Counted from the first letter of the stretch, positions 40,416 through 49,965 are shown. The stretch: DNA of 64,000 bases from Hyphobacterium marinum (GCF_036330325.1 NZ_JAZDRO010000002.1:62001-126000), one strand, 5' to 3'. Made by a program: numbers and translations. Notes: a model not told the origin generated them from the letters alone.

Positions 40416-42635
40416 ATGCCACACTCACGCCACCACACCGAGTCCGGTTTCACCAGCTGGATAGCCATTCTGTTTGCTGCCGCGATCCTCGCCGGCAGCT
40501 TTTTTTTGTTCGCAGAGGCCCAGGCCTCCGAGCCCTCGGACACGCCTGACGGGCTGGTCCGCCTCAGCGAGATCGAGGACGGCGCGCTGTTGCTGCGCAC
40601 GATGGAGGCAGGGCGCTACATCCCGGCCCCGCTGGTCGCCACCAGTGTTGAGATCGACATCGCCGGGCCGGTCGTCAGGGCGACTGTAACCCAGCGCTTC
40701 GAGAACCCGTCCCAAGCCTGGGTGGAGGGCATTTACGTCTTCCCCCTGCCCGACAGTTCCGGCGTCGACCGGCTGCGCATGATGATTGGCGACCGCTTCA
40801 TCGAGGGCCAGATCCACGAACGCGTCGAAGCCCGGCGTATCTATGAGGAAGCCCGCGACGCCGGTCAGCGCGCCAGCCTGATCGAGCAGGAACGCCCGAA
40901 CATGTTCACGACCTCGGTCGCGAATATCGGTCCGGGTGAGACGATCATCGTCCAGATCGAATACCAGGATGTCGCGCGCATGCGCGACGGCCGGTTCGAG
41001 ATGCGGTTCCCGATGGGGCTGACGCCGCGCTACATCCCGCAGGACGGCCCGCTGCAGCTGGCGAATTTCGACGGAAATCTCAATTCAACCGCCGTACCGG
41101 ACGCCCACCGCATTACGCCTCCGCTCATGCTGCCGGACGACGAGCCGATGGCGGGGTTGCGCCTGCCGGTTGATATCGAGATCCGCCTGGATGCCGGTTT
41201 CGCCCTAGGCAATGTCGCCAGCCTCTATCATGCCACTACGGTTGACCGGTCGCGCGATGGCGCGGCCATCGTGCGCCTCGCCGACGGGCCGGTACCGGCC
41301 AATCGCGATTTCGTCCTGACCTGGACCGCGGCGGAACGTGCCATGCCCCAGGCCGCCCTCTTCACCGAGGAGTGGGATGGCGCGACCTATCTGCTGGCCC
41401 AGATCATCCCGCCGGCCGAGCTGGGCGACACCGCGCCGCGCCGCGACCGGGAGACGATCTTTGTTATCGACAATTCGGGGTCAATGGCTGGCGAATCGAT
41501 GCGTCAGGCCCGCGATGCGCTGGTACTGGCGCTCGACCGGCTTTCCGCGACCGACCGCTTCAACGTCATCCGCTTCGACGATACGATGGAGACAGTCTTC
41601 TCTGAAGCTGTCGATGCGACACCGGACAATGTGCGCGTTGCGCGGCGTTTCGTCAGCGGGCTACAGGCTGATGGCGGGACCGAGATGCTGCCTGCGCTGC
41701 GCGCCGCCCTCATCGATCATCGCGACGATGGGCCGGAGCGCGTGCGCCAGATCGTCTTCCTGACCGACGGGGCGATCGGCAACGAAACCCAGCTTTTCGA
41801 CGCCATCGCTCGCGGCCTTGGCCAGTCCCGGCTCTTCACGGTCGGTATCGGATCAGCTCCGAACACGCATTTCATGACCCGCGCCGCGCGCGTCGGCCGG
41901 GGCAGCTTCACCCATATCGGCGACGTCAATGAGGTCACATCCCGCATGGGCGAGCTGTTCGAGGCACTGGAGCGACCGGTGATGACCGACCTCGACGCGC
42001 TCTTTCCATCCGGCTCGCTCGCTGAAATCTGGCCCGCCCCGTTGCCGGACCTCTATTACGGTGAACCGGTGCTGCTGACCGCGCGGCTTGACCGTCCGGG
42101 CGGCACATTCACCGTCGAAGGCCGTCTGGCCGGGTCGCAATGGACCCAAACGCTGCCCCTGTCCGATGCCCGGCCAGCAAGCGGTGTCGCGGCCCTGTGG
42201 GCCCGCAACCGCATCACCGGCATCGAGGAAAGCCGTTTCCAGGGAGTCCCTTCAGTCGATATCGACCGCGCTGTCCTGCAGACCGCGCTCGATTTCAGCC
42301 TCGTTTCACGCCTGACGAGCCTTGTCGCGGTCGATGTGACCCCGGCCCGGGATGTGAGTGATCCGCTCGCGCGCCGAGAGGTACCGAACATGATCCCGGA
42401 CGGGTGGGACTTCCGTACGGTCATGGAAACAGAGCCGGTCGAACGCCATGCCGCCCTGGACCCGGACGTCCTTGAGCGCATCCAGGCCGGGACACCGCCG
42501 GGCCAGAGCGTGGACGAGGAGGATGGCCTTCCCCTTCCGCAGACGGCGACACTGTCTCAGCTTCTGATGCTGGCCGGAGCGTTGCTGATGCTGTTCGCCG
42601 GTCTGGGCCTCGTCGCCGGGCGGAGGCTCGCATGA
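40416..42635 (+). CDS. VIT/von Willebrand A protein, target of a class GN sortase
   Basis: 739 residues. Signal peptide at about 12-36. VIT domain about 45-170 (ATVTQRFENPSQAWVEGIYVFPLPDSSGVDRLRMMIGDRFIEGQIHERVEARRIYEEARDAG). vWA domain from about 345 with MIDAS Asp352-Asn-Ser-Gly-Ser (VIDNSGSMAGES) and FLTDGAIGNE. The C-terminus (707-739) is an LPQTA sorting-like signal, a hydrophobic segment and RR tail, as in the marine proteobacterial sortase-target family. The protein would be anchored by the adjacent sortase (42632-43216), to a lipid or cell-envelope acceptor not known. Start ATG at 40416 has an AAGGGGAAGGGA site. Confidence 0.9.
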   Translation: MPHSRHHTESGFTSWIAILFAAAILAGSFFLFAEAQASEPSDTPDGLVRLSEIEDGALLLRTMEAGRYIPAPLVATSVEIDIAGPVVRATVTQRFENPSQAWVEGIYVFPLPDSSGVDRLRMMIGDRFIEGQIHERVEARRIYEEARDAGQRASLIEQERPNMFTTSVANIGPGETIIVQIEYQDVARMRDGRFEMRFPMGLTPRYIPQDGPLQLANFDGNLNSTAVPDAHRITPPLMLPDDEPMAGLRLPVDIEIRLDAGFALGNVASLYHATTVDRSRDGAAIVRLADGPVPANRDFVLTWTAAERAMPQAALFTEEWDGATYLLAQIIPPAELGDTAPRRDRETIFVIDNSGSMAGESMRQARDALVLALDRLSATDRFNVIRFDDTMETVFSEAVDATPDNVRVARRFVSGLQADGGTEMLPALRAALIDHRDDGPERVRQIVFLTDGAIGNETQLFDAIARGLGQSRLFTVGIGSAPNTHFMTRAARVGRGSFTHIGDVNEVTSRMGELFEALERPVMTDLDALFPSGSLAEIWPAPLPDLYYGEPVLLTARLDRPGGTFTVEGRLAGSQWTQTLPLSDARPASGVAALWARNRITGIEESRFQGVPSVDIDRAVLQTALDFSLVSRLTSLVAVDVTPARDVSDPLARREVPNMIPDGWDFRTVMETEPVERHAALDPDVLERIQAGTPPGQSVDEEDGLPLPQTATLSQLLMLAGALLMLFAGLGLVAGRRLA

Positions 42636-43216
42636 CGCGCAAGCGGATCACCGTCCTTGCCGCCCTCACCGTGCTCACCGCCGGGGGCGGAATGTTCGGC
42701 CACGGAGCCTTCATGGCCGCCAAGGCCGAGGCCGCCCAGCTCCTCCTCGACCAGGCCTGGCAACGGGCACGGTCGGGCGAAGCGAAGGCCCGGCCCTGGC
42801 CCTGGGCCGACACCTGGGCGGTGGCCCGCATCGAGGCCCCGCGCATCGAGCGCTCGGCCATCGTGCTTGCCGAAGCCGGGGGTGAAGCCCTCGCTTTCGG
42901 TCCGGCGCACCTTGCCGCGACGCCACTGCCCGGCGAAGCTGGCACCAGCGTCATCGCCGCCCATCGTGACACACATTTTGCCTGGCTAGCGGAACTGGAA
43001 GCCGGGGACGAGATCGCGGTGGAACGCACAGACGGCACGGTTGCGCATTTCCGTCTGACCGGGTTCGAGATCGTGCGCGCTGATCGCTCAGGCATTGAGC
43101 CGCGCTCGGGAGCGGACGCCCGGATCGCGCTGGTCACCTGCTGGCCCTTTGGCGCGATCACGCCGGGACCGATGCGCTACGTCGCTTGGGGTGAGTTGGT
43201 GGAAGGTGCCGGCTAG
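42632..43216 (+). CDS. Class GN sortase
   Basis: 194 residues. N-terminal membrane anchor (MTRKRITVLAALTVLTAGGGMFGHGAFM). Catalytic set: His in GTSVIAAHRDTHFAWL, Cys in ALVTCWPF, Arg in PMRYVAWG. Class GN sortases occur in Gram-negative marine bacteria with a single dedicated target, here the upstream VIT/vWA protein; they overlap by 4 bp (ATGA). The C-terminal stop shares a CTAG with the stop of the convergent DUF3052 gene. Confidence 0.92.
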   Translation: MTRKRITVLAALTVLTAGGGMFGHGAFMAAKAEAAQLLLDQAWQRARSGEAKARPWPWADTWAVARIEAPRIERSAIVLAEAGGEALAFGPAHLAATPLPGEAGTSVIAAHRDTHFAWLAELEAGDEIAVERTDGTVAHFRLTGFEIVRADRSGIEPRSGADARIALVTCWPFGAITPGPMRYVAWGELVEGAG

Positions 43217-43644
43217 CGCCGGTCTTTCACCGGGATGACGAATTTCAGGCCCGACCAGGTCTCATCAACTGCGCAGACCTTGATGTCGACAAGACCGGCG
43301 GCAAGCCCCAGCGAGCGTACGATATTGCCGTCGAGCGTGGTTTCCATCTTCGCGGTCTTTTTAGGCCAGGACACCCAGATCATGCCGGTCTGGGACAGTG
43401 CGACCTTCAGCGCAGGCAGAGCCGCGTCGAGCCGGGCGCGCTCAGTCTCGAAGATGTGGATATAGTCATAGGGTCCGTCGCCAACCTTGCGCGGCTTACT
43501 TACCCGGTCGAGCTTGCCCCAGTCCGGCCAGCCATGCATCGGCGTGATCGTGTCCGGTACGTTCACATAGAGCGCGGCCATACCCGGCTTCGCGCCGAGC
43601 TTCTTCATCAGGGGTGTGCCCGAATATCCGCTCTCGCTCATCAC
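43213..43644 (-). CDS. DUF3052 family protein
   Basis: 143 residues. GYSGTPLMKKLGAKPGMAALYVNVPDTI and YIHIFETERARLDAALPALKVALSQTGMIWVSWPKK followed by ...NIVRSLGLAAGLVDIKVCAVDETWSGLKFVIPVKDRR match the DUF3052 pattern, whose closing segments bind no known cofactor. Function unknown; members sit alone. No signal peptide. The start could be at 43644 or three bases later (MM). Confidence 0.9.
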   Translation of the reverse strand: MMSESGYSGTPLMKKLGAKPGMAALYVNVPDTITPMHGWPDWGKLDRVSKPRKVGDGPYDYIHIFETERARLDAALPALKVALSQTGMIWVSWPKKTAKMETTLDGNIVRSLGLAAGLVDIKVCAVDETWSGLKFVIPVKDRR

Positions 43645-43729
43645 ACGAACATTCTAGTCAGATGGAACGGGACTTGATAAGCGGGAGGTCCGGCGGGGGC
43701 CGATAACAGACGAAGAAGCGTTCGACATC

Positions 43730-44404
43730 GTGCCTTTGCCCGTCACGATTACGCCCGAGTGGCAACGCCGGCTGATTGCCGGCGCGCTGGCGTTCGGCAT
43801 CAATGCCGCACTTTTGTCTTTCATTCTTTTCGGGCGGGTCGAGGCACCACCACCTCCTCTTGAGGCGCTTCAGGTCACCCTGGTGCAATTGCCCGAACCC
43901 CCTCCACCCGAGCCAGAGCCGGAACCGGTCTCCGAGCCTGAACCGGATCCCGAACCGGTCATCGAGACCCCGCCGCCTGACCCCGTCCGCGAACCGGTCG
44001 AGGACACTACACCGCCCACTTCCGCCCCCGTCAGCGCGCAAGCTGTGGATACAGCGCCCGAGGAACCGGCCTCAGGAGAGCGCGACATCTATTCGGTTTC
44101 TCCCGGCGCGCGTTCGGTACTGGCGGGCCTTCAATGTCCCGGCGATCCGGAAGGCTTTGCCCGCACCGGCGTCTGCCCCGACAGCGCGCGGCGCGGCATG
44201 AGCCTGGCGGCACGACCAGAAAGCGCTTCGGATCACTACGCCATCGACGTCACCGCGCTGCGCGCCGAATGGGGTATCGGCCCGGGCATCCTCGCGGGCG
44301 AACCGACACTGGATAATCCACAGGAACGACGAACCCTTTCCAATTCCGATCAGGTCCGCGACACGCTGCCACCCTCGATCCGCGATCCGGCGTTCGGGGA
44401 TTGA
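43730..44404 (+). CDS. Membrane-anchored Pro-rich protein, TonB-like in its first half only
   Basis: 224 residues. One transmembrane segment at about 14-34 (RLIAGALAFGINAALLSFILFG), then a Pro/Glu-rich stretch, about 45-110, of the TonB spacer type (EPPPPEPEPEPVSEPEPDPEPV). The C-terminal half (CPGDPEGFARTGVCPDSARRG...AEWGIGPGILAGEPTLDN...) is not a TonB C-terminal domain. Two cysteines (QCPGD, VCPD) 13 residues apart may form a disulfide. The start is GTG at 43730. It may stretch through the periplasm like TonB but no partner ExbBD is present. Confidence 0.7.
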   Translation: MPLPVTITPEWQRRLIAGALAFGINAALLSFILFGRVEAPPPPLEALQVTLVQLPEPPPPEPEPEPVSEPEPDPEPVIETPPPDPVREPVEDTTPPTSAPVSAQAVDTAPEEPASGERDIYSVSPGARSVLAGLQCPGDPEGFARTGVCPDSARRGMSLAARPESASDHYAIDVTALRAEWGIGPGILAGEPTLDNPQERRTLSNSDQVRDTLPPSIRDPAFGD

Positions 44405-44437
44405 CGGAGCCAGCCGGACTGCCGTCATGTCACCGGT

Positions 44438-45460
44438 ATGAACTTTCTCTCCGATACGACCGCTCCCGCTCACCCCGCACTGATCGAGGCCATCTCCAGG
44501 GCCAATGAGGGCTTTGCGCCGAGCTATGGCAATGATGCGCTGAGCGCCCGCGTCGAGGCTCGGCTGAAAGAGATATTCGAGACGGACCTGAAACTGGTCT
44601 TCACCAACTCGGGGACGGCGGCGAATGCGCTCGCCCTGTCAGTCCTCAGTCCGCCGCACGGCATGGTTCTCTGCCATGACGAGGCACACATTCACCGCGA
44701 CGAGCGCGGCGCGCCGGAATTCTTCACCGGCGGGGCGAAACTCCTACCCCTGCCGGGCGATCATGCCCGAATCGATGTCGCGGCCATCGAGGATGCGCTG
44801 GCCCAGTGGCCGCAGGACTTCGTCCATGCCCCGCCGCCGCGCGTCCTGTCGCTCTCAAATCTCACCGAATCGGGCACGGCCTATTCGCCCGCCGATCTTG
44901 CTGCGCGGATCGGGCCGGCCAAGGAAAAAGGCCTCCACGTCCATATCGACGGCGCGCGCTTTGCCAACGCGCTCGTCTCGACCGGCGCGAGCCCGGCGCA
45001 GATGAGCTGGAAGGCCGGAGCCGACGCGCTGTCGCTCGGCGCGACCAAGAACGGCGCACTCGCCGCCGAGGCGGTCATTCTCTTTCCGTCCGTGATGGAC
45101 CGCTTCGCCGAATTGCAGGCCCGCCAGAAGCGCGCCGGGCAGATGGCCGCCAAGATGCGCTTCGTCGCCGCGCAGTTCGAGGCCTGGCTCGCCAATGACT
45201 TCTGGCTGGACCTCGCCGCGCACGCCAATGCGATGGCACGCAGGCTCGCGGACGGGCTTGCGCACTATGATGGTGTGGACCTCGCCCACCCGGTCGAGGG
45301 CAATGAAATCTTCGTGACCTTGCCTGATGCGACAGCGCAAACCTTGCGCGACGCCGGAGCCGGTTTCTATCAGTGGCCGGACGGCAGTGCCCGATTCGTG
45401 GCCAGCTGGGCGACAACCGAAGCCGATGTCGACGCCGCGCTCGGTACCTTGGGGCAATAG
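44438..45460 (+). CDS. ltaE: Threonine aldolase
   Basis: 340 residues, fold type I PLP enzyme. PSYGNDALSARVEARL, TNSGTAANALALS, LSNLTESGTAYSPADL, HIDGARFANALVS, and the PLP Lys in LSLGATKNGALAAEAV. It cleaves L-threonine or allo-threonine to glycine and acetaldehyde. Start ATG at 44438. About 160 bp separates it from rplY, in which I see no gene. Confidence 0.9.
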   Translation: MNFLSDTTAPAHPALIEAISRANEGFAPSYGNDALSARVEARLKEIFETDLKLVFTNSGTAANALALSVLSPPHGMVLCHDEAHIHRDERGAPEFFTGGAKLLPLPGDHARIDVAAIEDALAQWPQDFVHAPPPRVLSLSNLTESGTAYSPADLAARIGPAKEKGLHVHIDGARFANALVSTGASPAQMSWKAGADALSLGATKNGALAAEAVILFPSVMDRFAELQARQKRAGQMAAKMRFVAAQFEAWLANDFWLDLAAHANAMARRLADGLAHYDGVDLAHPVEGNEIFVTLPDATAQTLRDAGAGFYQWPDGSARFVASWATTEADVDAALGTLGQ

Positions 45461-45620
45461 GCTTTCCAGCGCACTGAATCCGGGCTGCGCCTGTGGGGCG
45501 GGAAGCGGTTGCGCCGCGCGCCGTGTTCGGCTATAGCCCGCCGCTCGAAACAACAGGGCTTCGGCCCATGGCCTGCCGCAGGCCTTGCCGCGGCTGACAT
45601 GCACTTTAAGGACCGGACAG

Positions 45621-46289
45621 ATGAGCGATATCGTTCTTTCCGTCGATGTACGTGAAAACACCGGCACGGGCCCGGCCCGCGCTGCGCGCCGCGACGGCTT
45701 TGTTCCGGGCGTCCTCTATGGCGGCAAGCTGGGTGCGGTCGCCATCGCGGTCAGCGAGAAGGACCTGAACAAGGCCATCAATACTGGCAAGTTCCTGTCC
45801 CACATGGTCACGCTGAAGCACAAGGGCGACAAGCAATCGGTCATCCCTAAGGACGTTCAGTTCGACCCGATTTCCGACAAGCCGCTGCATGTCGACCTGT
45901 TCCGCGTTGACGAAGACACCGTCATCGACGTCGAAGTCACGGTTCACTTCATCAATGAAGAGAAGGCCCCGGGCCTGAAGCGCGGTGGCGTTCTGAACGT
46001 CGTCCGCCACACGGTCGAACTGTCCTGCCCGGCCGGGTCCATCCCGGAAGAGATCGTCGTCGACCTCGATGGTTACGAAATCGGCGATGCGGTCCACATT
46101 TCCTCGATTACGCTGCCTGAAGGCGTGACGCCCACCATCACCGACCGCGATTTCACCATCGCGACGGTCCAGGGTGCCCGCGTCATGGTTGAGGAAGAAG
46201 AGGGTGACGAGGACGAAGCCGAAGCCACCGAAGGCGAAGCCGCTGAAGACGGTGACGCGGACGAGGCCGAAGAGTCCTCCGAAGACTAG
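45621..46289 (+). CDS. rplY: 50S ribosomal protein L25 (general stress protein Ctc)
   Basis: 222 residues. The N-terminal L25 domain (about 1-95, LSVDVRENTGTGPARAARRDGFVPGVLYGG, binding 5S rRNA) is followed by a Ctc-type C-terminal beta domain (VDVEVTVHFINEEKAPGLKRGGVLNVVRHTVELSCPAGSIPEEIVVDLDGYEIGDAVHISSITLPEGVTP), then a strongly acidic tail (about 192-222) that is longer than usual. Start ATG at 45621 gives MSDIVLSVDV. It heads the rplY-pth-ychF cluster seen in many proteobacteria. Confidence 0.95.
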   Translation: MSDIVLSVDVRENTGTGPARAARRDGFVPGVLYGGKLGAVAIAVSEKDLNKAINTGKFLSHMVTLKHKGDKQSVIPKDVQFDPISDKPLHVDLFRVDEDTVIDVEVTVHFINEEKAPGLKRGGVLNVVRHTVELSCPAGSIPEEIVVDLDGYEIGDAVHISSITLPEGVTPTITDRDFTIATVQGARVMVEEEEGDEDEAEATEGEAAEDGDADEAEESSED

Positions 46290-46328
46290 GACGCTCGCCG
46301 GAACGACAGGCGTCCGGGGAGAAGTCTC

Positions 46329-46937
46329 ATGCTGCTCGCCGTGGGTCTGGGCAATCCGGGCGCGAAATACGCGCACAACCGGCACAATCTGGGCTTCATG
46401 ACGCTCGACACGATCGCGCGCACGCACGGGTTTGCGCCCTGGCGCGCGCGTTTCTCGGGCCTCGCCTCCGAGGGCAGCGTTGAAACCGCGTCGGGTCCGA
46501 AGAAGATCCTGCTCTTGAAGCCGCAGACCTTCTACAACGAGTCCGGCCGGGCTGTGTCCGAAGCGATGCGCTTCTACAAGCTGACGCCGGACGATCTTGT
46601 CGTCTTCCATGACGAGCTTGATCTTGCGCCCGGCAAATTCCGCCTGAAACCGGGAGGCGGGCATGCCGGGAATAACGGGCTGCGCTCGATCAAATCCCAT
46701 CTCGACGGTGATTTCCGGCGCGGGCGCATCGGCATCGGTCATCCCGGCGACAAGGCGCGCGTGACCGGCTATGTCCTCTCCGACATTCCCAAGGCCGAAC
46801 AGGGTTGGGTGGACGATCTGACTGACGCCATCGCGCGCAGTTTCGACCTCCTCGCCAGCGGCGATTTCGACGCCTTCCAGACGAAGGTCACCCATCTCGC
46901 GCCCGCACCGGGCAAGGACACAAACGAAGGCGACTGA
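46329..46937 (+). CDS. pth: Peptidyl-tRNA hydrolase
   Basis: 202 residues. LLAVGLGNPGAKYAHNRHNLGFMTLD with the catalytic His in the NRHNLGF motif, LLKPQTFYNESGRAVSEA, HDELDLAPGKFRLKPGGGHAGNNGLRSI with the catalytic Asp, and the GHPG-type GIGHPGDKA. It recycles peptidyl-tRNAs released from stalled ribosomes. Start ATG at 46329. 39 bp after rplY. Confidence 0.97.
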   Translation: MLLAVGLGNPGAKYAHNRHNLGFMTLDTIARTHGFAPWRARFSGLASEGSVETASGPKKILLLKPQTFYNESGRAVSEAMRFYKLTPDDLVVFHDELDLAPGKFRLKPGGGHAGNNGLRSIKSHLDGDFRRGRIGIGHPGDKARVTGYVLSDIPKAEQGWVDDLTDAIARSFDLLASGDFDAFQTKVTHLAPAPGKDTNEGD

Positions 46938-46940
46938 TCC

Positions 46941-48038
46941 ATGGGTTTCAAATGCGGTATTGTCGGACTGCCCAATGTCGGCAAGTCCACCCTGTTCAAC
47001 GCCCTGACCCGTACAGCGGCGGCGCAGGCGGCGAACTATCCCTTCTGCACCATTGAGCCGAATGTCGGCGATGTTGCCATGCCCGAACCGCGCCTTGACG
47101 TACTGGCGAAGATCGCCGGGTCGAAGGAGATCATCCCGACGCGGATGAATTTCGTCGACATTGCCGGTCTGGTGCGTGGTGCCTCCAAGGGCGAAGGCCT
47201 CGGCAACCAGTTCCTCGCCAATATCCGCGAAACCGACGCCATCGCCTATGTGCTGCGCTGTTTCGAGGACAGCGACGTCACCCATGTCGAGGACCGGGTC
47301 GATCCGATCGCCGATCTTGAGACGGTCGAGACCGAGCTGATGCTCGCCGACATGGAGAGTCTGGAAAAACGCCGCGCCAACCTCGAGAAGCGCGCCAAGA
47401 CCGGTGACAAGGAAGCGAAAGAAGCCCTCGCCCTTATTGACCTGGCGCTTGCGGAACTGACCGAAGGCCGCCCGGCGCGACGCGCCGACGTGCCCGCCGA
47501 CCAGCGCAAAGCCTGGCGGATGCTGCAATTGCTGACCTCGAAGCCGGTCCTCTATATCGCCAATGTCGACGAGGAGAGCGCGGCCGACGGCAATGCCCAT
47601 TCGCAACGCGTTGTCGATTACGCAAAGGATGAAGGCTCGGTCGCCGTCGTCATCTCCGCCAAGATCGAAAGCGAGCTGGCGGTTCTCGAAGACGAGGAAC
47701 GCGCCGAATATCTCGAAGCCATCGGCCTGGAAGAAGCCGGGCTCAACCGCCTCATCCATGCGGGATACAATTTGCTCGATCTCCAGACCTATTTCACGGT
47801 CGGCCCGAAGGAAGCCCGCGCCTGGACGTTCAAGAATGGCTGGACCGCGCCGCGCTGTGCGGGCGTCATCCACGGCGATTTCGAGAAGGGTTTCATCCGC
47901 GCCGAGACCATCGCCTATGACGACTATGTCGCCTGCAATGGCGAGGCTGGCGCGCGTGAAGCGGGAAAACTGCGCCAGGAAGGCAAGGACTATCTCGTGA
48001 AGGACGGCGACGTCCTTCACTTCAAGTTCAACGTCTAG
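46941..48038 (+). CDS. ychF: Ribosome-binding ATPase YchF
   Basis: 365 residues. OBG-family G domain: GIVGLPNVGKSTLFNALT (P loop), VDIAGLVRGASKGEGLGNQFLANIRETDAI (switch/G3), ILYIANVDEES (the G4 region, NxxE-type specificity for ATP), a coiled-coil insert, and the C-terminal TGS domain ending CNGEAGAREAGKLRQEGKDYLVKDGDVLHFKFNV. YchF binds the ribosome and hydrolyses ATP. 3 bp after pth. Confidence 0.97.
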   Translation: MGFKCGIVGLPNVGKSTLFNALTRTAAAQAANYPFCTIEPNVGDVAMPEPRLDVLAKIAGSKEIIPTRMNFVDIAGLVRGASKGEGLGNQFLANIRETDAIAYVLRCFEDSDVTHVEDRVDPIADLETVETELMLADMESLEKRRANLEKRAKTGDKEAKEALALIDLALAELTEGRPARRADVPADQRKAWRMLQLLTSKPVLYIANVDEESAADGNAHSQRVVDYAKDEGSVAVVISAKIESELAVLEDEERAEYLEAIGLEEAGLNRLIHAGYNLLDLQTYFTVGPKEARAWTFKNGWTAPRCAGVIHGDFEKGFIRAETIAYDDYVACNGEAGAREAGKLRQEGKDYLVKDGDVLHFKFNV

Positions 48039-48127
48039 CGATATCGTCTGAATTTGAATTCATGCGAGCGCCACACGCGCGCAACCCCGGCTTTGATCAA
48101 AAGGGATCGAACTCAGGGGAGACATCC

Positions 48128-48877
48128 ATGAAACCTGCTTTTGCCGCCCTTGCGGGCCTATTCCTGTTGAGCGCCTGCAACGCCGCACCCGAAGCCGGTT
48201 CGCTGGTCGACCGGCACATCGCCGCGCTCGGCGGTGAGGCGGCCATCGAAAATGTCGGGAGCATAAGGGTCCAGGTCGAGGTCACGGAGCCGGAGTTTAC
48301 CGTTCGTGGTAATTACCGGGCAGACCGGAATGGCCACATGCGGATCGACATTTTCGCCGATGACACGCGCGTCTTCACCGAAGCGATGAATGGCGAAACC
48401 GGCTGGCAGATGTTCGCCAGCGGTGAGGTCGCCGACCTCAGCCCGGAAGGGGAAGCCGCGTTGCGCCAGGGCATTACCGGCAATCTCTTCGGTCTGCACG
48501 AATATGAAGGTCTCGGTCACCAGGTCAGTGAAGGCGCGACCGTGACGATTGACGGGATCGATTATCGGACAATCGACATTGTCTTAGACAACGGGCATGA
48601 ACGCCGCCTCTATCTCGACCCGCAGACATTCCTTGTCGCCCGTGAGCGCAGCGAATTTGCCCTGCATCCCGATCTCGACCCCGACGAGGAAATCTTCGAG
48701 ACCCGCTATTCGGATTATCGCGAGGTCGGCGGCGTCATCCGGGCCTTCGCCAGCGAACGGATCAATTTGCGCACGGGCGAGGTCGCGCAGACGACGCGGA
48801 TTGAGTCGATCCAGATCAATCCCGACCTCGACCCGGCGCAGTTCGAACGTCCCGCCTCCCCTCAATCGGAACAATAG
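48128..48877 (+). CDS. Lipoprotein of the outer-membrane-lipoprotein-sorting-like type
   Basis: 249 residues. Signal peptide with lipobox at MKPAFAALAGLFLLSAC (Cys17). The mature part is a LolA/LolB-like beta-barrel half (IRVQVEVTEPEFTVRGNYRADRNGHMRIDIFADDTRVFTEAMNGETGWQM...ERRLYLDPQTFLVARERSEF) of the kind seen in lipoproteins that bind lipids. Exact function unknown. Start ATG at 48128 follows GGGGAGAC. The 3' end overlaps the convergent esterase gene by 16 bp. Confidence 0.78.
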   Translation: MKPAFAALAGLFLLSACNAAPEAGSLVDRHIAALGGEAAIENVGSIRVQVEVTEPEFTVRGNYRADRNGHMRIDIFADDTRVFTEAMNGETGWQMFASGEVADLSPEGEAALRQGITGNLFGLHEYEGLGHQVSEGATVTIDGIDYRTIDIVLDNGHERRLYLDPQTFLVARERSEFALHPDLDPDEEIFETRYSDYREVGGVIRAFASERINLRTGEVAQTTRIESIQINPDLDPAQFERPASPQSEQ

Positions 48878-49965
48878 CCGGTCTCGCCGAAGCGCCGCGT
48901 CAGGCTGTCGACCAGCACACGGGTGAGTTCCGGTGCGATCCGCACCCGGCCATAGGGGTGGCGGTCGACCCGTTCGCCCTCGAATTCGAGGAAGAAATGG
49001 TCCTGGTTCGGCAGGATATGGATTTCATGGTCGGAATTGCCTGCACGTGACAGGGCCGCTGTCAGGGCCGGAACATGACGCGCGGGCGGCGTGGCATCGT
49101 CATGCCCGCCCCAGACGGCCAGAACAGGTGTCGTCAGGCGAGACAGGTCGGCAGAAGGATCATAGCCGAAATACTCCCGGTACCAGGCCGAGCCATTGCG
49201 GTAGAAGTCCAGCAGGTCCGCATCATAGAAGGGCTCATCGAGACCGGATTGCGCGGTCATCATCGCCTCCGAAACGCGGGCAAATTCCGTATCGTCCGCG
49301 CGCGCGTCGCTGGCCACGAAGTCGGCAAAGGCCCGCAGCGCCGGACGCGTCCGCGCTGCGATGGCGGGGTCGACGCCCTCGCGCACCATGAAGTCGGCCC
49401 TCTGACGCGCGAAGACGTCACTGCCGGGCAGGGTCGAGTCGCCGAGAAGGACTACCGCAGCGATGCGGTCATCGTCGGCGGCCAGCCTTGCGGTGATCAT
49501 CGCGCCCTCGCTATGGCCCAGGACGATGAGGTCGCTGACCGCGTCGCGGGCAAGAAGATCATCAATGATGTGGCGATTGTCCCGATAACGGATCGAGCTG
49601 GGGATTTGCAGCCATTGCGGTCCGTCGAGCGCCTCGCCATCGACGGTCGACTCGCCAAAGCCACGCGGGTCGGCCAGCACGGCATTGAAACCGGCCCGGA
49701 CCAGGGCATCGGCAATCATGGAGAACATCGCGCTGCCGGAAATCATCTGCTGGCGCACATGGTCGCCACTGCCGGTGATCATCAGGACGGTCGGTCGGGG
49801 GCCGGCTCCCGCAGGGCGCAGGATCTCTCCCGCCAGGCCAATCTGCTGCCCGCCGTCTTCATGCGCCCATTCGAGCGGCGTGCTGGCATAGCAAGCCGTC
49901 TCCGGCACATAGTATTCACTCGGTTCGGCCTGCACCACGGCGAGGGCCAAAAGAAGAGAAATCAT
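48862..49965 (-). CDS. Secreted alpha/beta hydrolase
   Basis: 367 residues. Signal peptide MISLLLALAVVQAEPSEY. Fold markers: GAGPRPTVLMITGSGDHV (oxyanion strand), nucleophile elbow VLGHSEGAMI, acidic residue in VLAVWGGHDDATPP, and catalytic His in HILPNQDHFFLEFEG. Size and arrangement suggest an esterase or lipase-like enzyme. Substrate unknown. The minus-strand gene overlaps the end of the lipoprotein gene by 16 bp. Confidence 0.88.
   Translation of the reverse strand: MISLLLALAVVQAEPSEYYVPETACYASTPLEWAHEDGGQQIGLAGEILRPAGAGPRPTVLMITGSGDHVRQQMISGSAMFSMIADALVRAGFNAVLADPRGFGESTVDGEALDGPQWLQIPSSIRYRDNRHIIDDLLARDAVSDLIVLGHSEGAMITARLAADDDRIAAVVLLGDSTLPGSDVFARQRADFMVREGVDPAIAARTRPALRAFADFVASDARADDTEFARVSEAMMTAQSGLDEPFYDADLLDFYRNGSAWYREYFGYDPSADLSRLTTPVLAVWGGHDDATPPARHVPALTAALSRAGNSDHEIHILPNQDHFFLEFEGERVDRHPYGRVRIAPELTRVLVDSLTRRFGETGYCSD

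Noticed and set aside
45606..48020. Minus-strand open frame of 804 codons opposite rplY, pth and ychF
   Set aside because: It spans three unrelated genes in antisense and has no family pattern.
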